From Fidelibacterota bacterium (GTDB lineage Bacteria; Fidelibacterota; JAANXI01), in NCBI GenBank assembly GCA_018263365.1, contig JAANXI010000153.1:1-7996 (forward strand): a stretch of 7,996 bases of DNA, in the 5' to 3' direction. Below, one piece after another: positions 4,771 to 7,996 of this stretch. The notes beneath the pieces are model-generated. The model did no database searches. It was not told the DNA's origin and saw nothing but the letters and a program-made list of their open reading frames with translations. The stretch's first letter is position 1. Every line of letters begins with the position of its first letter. Made by a program: the position numbers and the translations under genes.

Positions 4771-5658
4771 TCATTTTGACGGATTTTCGGACTCCGGATT
4801 CCAGTTGTGCCAGTACCGGTGGGGCTTAATACCGGCGTTCTGAAATTCTCTGATAAGCCCCTTGCGAATATCGATTTTCAGGCTCCATGCGTCAGACGGG
4901 CTGTCTGTCCAGCCAGTCACCCAGCATTTAACGCCTTCCTTTTCGGTTCCCATTGTCCAGAATCGTGGCTCTTCGTAATTTGCGCAGTATTTACTCTCTC
5001 TAACAACCTTTTTTGCAATTTTCTCCACCTGTTCAATGTCTGTCTCATAGGATACCCAGAACTCCACGTGCTCCCAGATATATTTATCGGTGATAGAATA
5101 ATTGATAAAGTCCTTACTCAACATGCGGCTATTCGGAAGGATATGCCGCCGCCAGTCCCAAATCTTGATGATAGTATGTGTTGGCGTAATATCCTCCACT
5201 GTGCCATACGTATCATCGATTAGAATCGTGTCCCCGGTCCGGAGTTGCCTGGACAGGGAAATGACAATACCGGAGATCAGGTTTTCCACAAACGGTCGCG
5301 TTGCGATACCGACTACAACGGCAGTCGCCCCAACAAGCAACGAAACAATGGTTGCAGGAATTTTTCCGATAAATGGAAAAGCAAGCGCGATAATCCAGAT
5401 GATAAATACTGCGATCAGGAACGTCCGGCGGATAACGCTGTAGCGCGTCTGGATACTTTCCTGGGCATGATCCCGCGCGTGTCCCACCGGGCTGCGCACC
5501 GAAGACCCCGTCTTGACCGCATTAAATTCTTCAACCCGGGTCAGCCGTTCCATTCGGCGTTTTTCCAGGCTGGAGAAATAACGACGCAGCCACCAGAGGA
5601 TGAGTATGCCTGATACGGTAACCGTGGCGAGGTAAATGATAGTCGTGTGGTTATCCAT
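4771..5658 (-). CDS. MscS-family mechanosensitive channel
   Basis: This 295-residue inner-membrane protein is a small-conductance mechanosensitive channel homologue, which in the family opens on membrane tension and releases solutes during hypo-osmotic shock. Predicted helices are TM1 (6-24), TM2 (79-97) and TM3 (102-122), the last with the Gly/Ala-rich pore pattern VSLLVGATAVVVGIATRPF. The amphipathic segment VENLISGIVISLSRQLRTGD follows, then the beta domain with DTILIDDTYGTVEDITP and ILPNSRMLSKDFINYS. A C-terminal alpha/beta domain runs to about 285. Between TM1 and TM2 is a long polar, Arg-rich link (26-77). The length is near E. coli MscS (286). Start ATG 5658 has no clear Shine-Dalgarno. 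The gene follows the HAD gene by 18 bases and precedes the YciI-like gene by 20, suggesting co-transcription. Confidence 0.92.
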   Translation of the reverse strand: MDNHTTIIYLATVTVSGILILWWLRRYFSSLEKRRMERLTRVEEFNAVKTGSSVRSPVGHARDHAQESIQTRYSVIRRTFLIAVFIIWIIALAFPFIGKIPATIVSLLVGATAVVVGIATRPFVENLISGIVISLSRQLRTGDTILIDDTYGTVEDITPTHTIIKIWDWRRHILPNSRMLSKDFINYSITDKYIWEHVEFWVSYETDIEQVEKIAKKVVRESKYCANYEEPRFWTMGTEKEGVKCWVTGWTDSPSDAWSLKIDIRKGLIREFQNAGIKPHRYWHNWNPESENPSK

Positions 5659-5676
5659 TGGATTATGCGGGGATTA

Positions 5677-6375
5677 TCAGGAATCGATTAGTGCAGGATT
5701 CCTTTTTGGATTAGGCAGAGAGACAACTTTTTCATAGTCAAGACCAGTAAAATCTTCAATAATCATAGCCGTCCCTTGCATCTCCTCAGGGGAGTGGGTT
5801 GTGCTTACTCCCACCACTACTGCACCGGCTCTTCCAGCTGCCTCCATTCCGGAAAGGGAATCCTCAAACACGATACATGAGGCCGGAGCAACATCCAGGG
5901 CGGACGCCGTTTTTAAATAAATTTCCGGGTGTGGTTTTCCCAGTTCCACATTTTTGGCGGTCAGGATGGTCTGAAAATATCCGGCAAGCTGCGTTTTATC
6001 CAGCACCCAATCGGCATTGACTTTTGGTGCGGATGTTGCAATTGCAAGGGGAATGTTGTGCGATCTGAGCGAATCCAGAAAATTTCGTAACCCCGGCAGT
6101 GGTTCGATTGTATCAGCGTATAACTCACGATACAATGCTTCTTTCTCCTCGATATACCGGTTAATTTTCTCCTCAGTAATACCGGGGAACGCTTCTCGAA
6201 GCCACTCCTCGTTCGTCCGGCCAAACACTTTTTCGCGCAACTCCTGTTCGGTCAGAATAATATTGTGCCGGTCAAAAAACTGAACAAGCGCCCGGCGGTG
6301 GACCGGATTACTGTCGACAATAACCCCATCCATATCAAAGATAACGGCAAATTCCTGTGTAGATTCTTTTCGCAT
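5677..6375 (-). CDS. HAD phosphatase, beta-phosphoglucomutase-like
   Basis: This 232-residue cytosolic HAD-superfamily hydrolase has all four motifs: I, FDMDGVIVDS with nucleophile Asp14 and Asp16; II, ATSAP with Thr114/Ser115; III, GKPHPEIY with Lys147; IV, FEDSLSGMEAA with Glu171/Asp172. The alpha-helical cap (about 22-90) includes FGRTNEEWL, the usual substrate-loop segment of subfamily IA enzymes such as beta-phosphoglucomutase, phosphoglycolate phosphatase and sugar-phosphate phosphatases. DMDGVIVDS-x-P matches the beta-phosphoglucomutase-like branch, but substrate cannot be read from sequence. Length is typical. The ATG at 6375 has no Shine-Dalgarno; its leader is AT-rich (TTTATATATTTCATTTT). 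It follows the lipoprotein gene by 51 bases and precedes the channel gene by 18, so a separate start of transcription here is possible but unproven. Confidence 0.9.
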   Translation of the reverse strand: MRKESTQEFAVIFDMDGVIVDSNPVHRRALVQFFDRHNIILTEQELREKVFGRTNEEWLREAFPGITEEKINRYIEEKEALYRELYADTIEPLPGLRNFLDSLRSHNIPLAIATSAPKVNADWVLDKTQLAGYFQTILTAKNVELGKPHPEIYLKTASALDVAPASCIVFEDSLSGMEAAGRAGAVVVGVSTTHSPEEMQGTAMIIEDFTGLDYEKVVSLPNPKRNPALIDS

Positions 6376-6426
6376 AAAATGAAATATATAAAGCAGAATA
6401 GCGAAATGGTAGCGGAGAGGGGTGGT

Positions 6427-7434
6427 TCAGGATGTACGGTGTCTGGCTACCACAATTAGCGCTCCAAGCAAAATCAAGAGCAGTAAACCACTGAAACTAA
6501 TCCCCCACCAGTTAATCAATCGGGATTGTACCCACATCTCTTTCTCGCGAAATTCAAATACTTTCCCGCTGAAATCCCATGTCGCCATATTACCTTCCAC
6601 GGCGTCGGCGTTGGTATCCAGCAACAATCCCGGCATTACCACTTTGTTGGTGTAATCGTTGGCGCCTACCTGCAAAATTACATCCAGGTCCCGGTCGATA
6701 CGCTTCAATACCGTATCAATGGTATCTCTCAGGCCGGTCACATCATAGGTTTGGAGAATTTTGGTTAACTCAAACAGGACATCCGCAGTGCTGTCCGCAT
6801 TTTCGATCACGGAATGGAACAGGGTATCTTTATTTGCCTGAAGTTTTTCCGGTGTCACTTCCGGGTTTTCCAGAGATTTTGATTTGGTGACCAGCGCCTG
6901 ATACAATTCCTCAAACATGGCGCGGGCGCGCCATTCCTCAACTTTGTCTTTGATTTCTGCGCTGTCCTGATCTGACAGGTAAATGCGCAGTTCATCCCTG
7001 GTTAAAAAATCCTCAACGGGGACTTTATCGTATGGCGAATACCGATCATAGACTTCCCGATATCGGTAATAGCGGAAGAATAGCCCGAATCGTTTTTTTA
7101 GTTCAACAGTGAGACGGAGGGCTTCGTCGGTATCAGCATAGGAAGCATAGGTCGCCTGCATGGATTTAACATCCCGAAACGTTTGGGATGCCGTGTAATT
7201 GTAGAATGCGGTATCCTGTTCGTTCTTCGTATTCGTGATCGTCCAGGTTGAATCGGTGGGAATCGGGAAATAGCTGTCATCATGAGTTTTGTGCTTGCTC
7301 TTCACTTTCACGATCCGGTCACAGGAACCATCTGAATTTACGGTAGTCACGGTGGTGATTTCCCGGCAACTCAGTAACAATAGAGAAAATGCCAAAAGGA
7401 TTACCGGTACGAGACTTCGCTTGCCAAAAATCAT
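6427..7434 (-). CDS. Uncharacterised lipoprotein with C-terminal membrane helix
   Basis: I do not recognise the family. The 335-residue protein starts with a lipoprotein signal: basic residues, a hydrophobic stretch, and lipobox L-L-S-Cys23. Right after it, a TTVTTVNSDGSCDRIVKVK strand pair resembles the 'DGS' beta-hairpins at the start of several envelope lipoproteins. Residues 60-120 are polar and beta-like. An aromatic/arginine-rich stretch FFRYYRYREVYDRYSPYD lies near 118-135. Residues 140-250 are charged and mainly helical. A single hydrophobic helix (about 312-329) precedes a basic tail, ARHRTS, so the C-terminus should face the cytoplasm. Lipid anchor plus helix would hold both ends in the inner membrane. 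Its ATG overlaps the preceding stop as ATGA, with AGGAGG at 7442-7447, so the two are translationally coupled and probably work together. Confidence 0.75.
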   Translation of the reverse strand: MIFGKRSLVPVILLAFSLLLLSCREITTVTTVNSDGSCDRIVKVKSKHKTHDDSYFPIPTDSTWTITNTKNEQDTAFYNYTASQTFRDVKSMQATYASYADTDEALRLTVELKKRFGLFFRYYRYREVYDRYSPYDKVPVEDFLTRDELRIYLSDQDSAEIKDKVEEWRARAMFEELYQALVTKSKSLENPEVTPEKLQANKDTLFHSVIENADSTADVLFELTKILQTYDVTGLRDTIDTVLKRIDRDLDVILQVGANDYTNKVVMPGLLLDTNADAVEGNMATWDFSGKVFEFREKEMWVQSRLINWWGISFSGLLLLILLGALIVVARHRTS

Positions 7435-7994
7435 TGGTGAGCCTCCTGTACCATCAATCGGTACATTAATGTGAAAAGTTCTAAACCGGAATGCAACTCA
7501 GTATGTTTTTCCACTAACTTTTCTAGCGCTCTCTCGTCCAAAAATGGTATTCCCTGCGAAAAACGGAGCCGATCCCTCTCTGTTTTTCCGTCTCCTAAAC
7601 CGAATTGTTGTAACATCCGATTCATTTCCAAAAGTCGTTTGGTTCCCATGTCGCCTGACCGCTTGTGTGCATACAGCATCGCTATCCGTTCTATTCCTGA
7701 AGCACTGCGCAAATTCACTGGGGTTTGCTCCGCCATTTTTTCCTCCAGAGAGGCGATTTGGCTGATCGCTATCACCTGCTCTGAAATAAAACTGCCCACA
7801 AGAATCCCGATGATTATAGTGAGAGCAATCCGCAAAGATCGGACGGTTATCCACCCCGGAAAAAATCGCTCCAGTTCCTTGAGGCCAGGTTTCAGTTTTG
7901 GCCTGCGAGTATGTTTTGATTCCGGTTTTGTCTTTGGTTTTTGGTTCTGTTCTGGCGCCGGAGGTTGTTCTGGTTCCTTCTTTTGTTCCCGGAC
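7431..7994 (-). CDS. Membrane protein with basic proline-rich N-terminal region, 5' end beyond window
   Basis: The frame is open to the right edge (188 codons before the stop), so the true start lies outside. A shorter frame from TTG 7835 would skip about 53 codons of clearly coding upstream sequence, and I reject that start. Visible order: a Pro/Glu/Gln/Lys-rich low-complexity stretch (about 40 residues), KPGLKELERFFPGW, one transmembrane helix IALTIIIGILVGSFI, then a soluble helical domain of about 115 residues with GIERIAMLYAHKRSGDMG, a leucine/methionine-rich helix and a C-terminal HTELHSGLELFTLMYRLM. Basic residues before the helix suggest the N-terminal part is cytoplasmic and the helical domain extracytoplasmic. 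I do not recognise the family. The stop overlaps the lipoprotein start (ATGA), and the lipoprotein's Shine-Dalgarno lies within its last codons. Confidence 0.75.
   Translation of the reverse strand, partial: VREQKKEPEQPPAPEQNQKPKTKPESKHTRRPKLKPGLKELERFFPGWITVRSLRIALTIIIGILVGSFISEQVIAISQIASLEEKMAEQTPVNLRSASGIERIAMLYAHKRSGDMGTKRLLEMNRMLQQFGLGDGKTERDRLRFSQGIPFLDERALEKLVEKHTELHSGLELFTLMYRLMVQEAHQ
7441..7447 (-). promoter_or_regulatory. Ribosome binding site of the lipoprotein gene
   Basis: On the minus strand this reads TACAGGAGGC, with AGGAGG about 7 bases before ATG 7434. It lies inside the last codons of the preceding gene, supporting coupled translation through the ATGA overlap. Confidence 0.75.
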
Positions 7995-7996
7995 TG

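Noticed and set aside
7431..7835. TTG at 7835 as the start of the right-hand membrane protein
   Set aside because: The frame stays open to the window edge with coherent coding sequence leading straight into the membrane helix.
1..7996. CRISPR array, tRNA, rRNA, prophage or defence island
   Set aside because: No spaced identical repeats, no cloverleaf-like sequence and no phage, nuclease, helicase or toxin-antitoxin genes were seen apart from the EEP remnant.

Overview
The window reads as an ordinary chromosomal stretch of a Gram-negative bacterium of middling GC content. The evidence is a secreted DUF4097 protein, a lipoprotein with a classical lipobox, an exported YciI-type protein and Shine-Dalgarno-led genes. 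The thioredoxin (long acidic N-terminus, WCAPC active site, GIRSIPSLLF segment) resembles thioredoxins common in the Bacteroidota/Balneolota/Calditrichota side of the FCB group. That placement is an impression from one protein, not a demonstration. No CRISPR array, phage module, rRNA or tRNA was seen.

Layout, almost all on the minus strand and so read from right to left. (a) 7994-4076 is a compact run of five genes: a membrane protein cut by the window edge, a lipoprotein with a C-terminal membrane helix (ATGA overlap), a HAD phosphatase of the beta-phosphoglucomutase type, an MscS-family channel and an exported protein with two YciI-like domains. Gaps are -4 to about 50 bases. (b) A plus-strand thioredoxin gene at 3594-3971 runs towards this set, and a strong intrinsic terminator lies between them. 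(c) 3388-3116 is an overlooked pseudogene: the membrane N-terminus of an endonuclease/exonuclease/phosphatase-family protein, with a TAG where TGG is expected and no catalytic domain. (d) 3004-1846 holds a VOC/glyoxalase-fold protein, a four-helix 'putative sensor' membrane protein and the first 32 or so codons of an AlkD-type DNA alkylation repair gene, whose GTG start overlaps the sensor gene's stop. (e) 1694-1856 is a 163-bp, imperfectly palindromic, MITE-like element with 17-bp terminal inverted repeats. (f) 1693-1081 is a DUF1295 (steroid 5-alpha-reductase/ICMT-like) gene that has lost its first ~50-60 residues at the element. (g) 834-1 is a secreted DUF4097 protein with seven 18-residue repeats, cut by the window edge.

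The main unexpected result is (d)-(f). One small inverted-repeat element has a 5' gene stump on one side and a 3' gene stump on the other, with no visible target duplication. This fits a deletion between two copies of the element, or a deletion next to one copy. With the EEP pseudogene 1.2 kb away, the left half of the window looks like a region undergoing gene decay. The other genes do not form a recognisable dedicated pathway. The right-hand set has an envelope theme (channel, lipoprotein, exported protein), but a shared job is only inferred. I found no convincing new defence or biosynthetic system.
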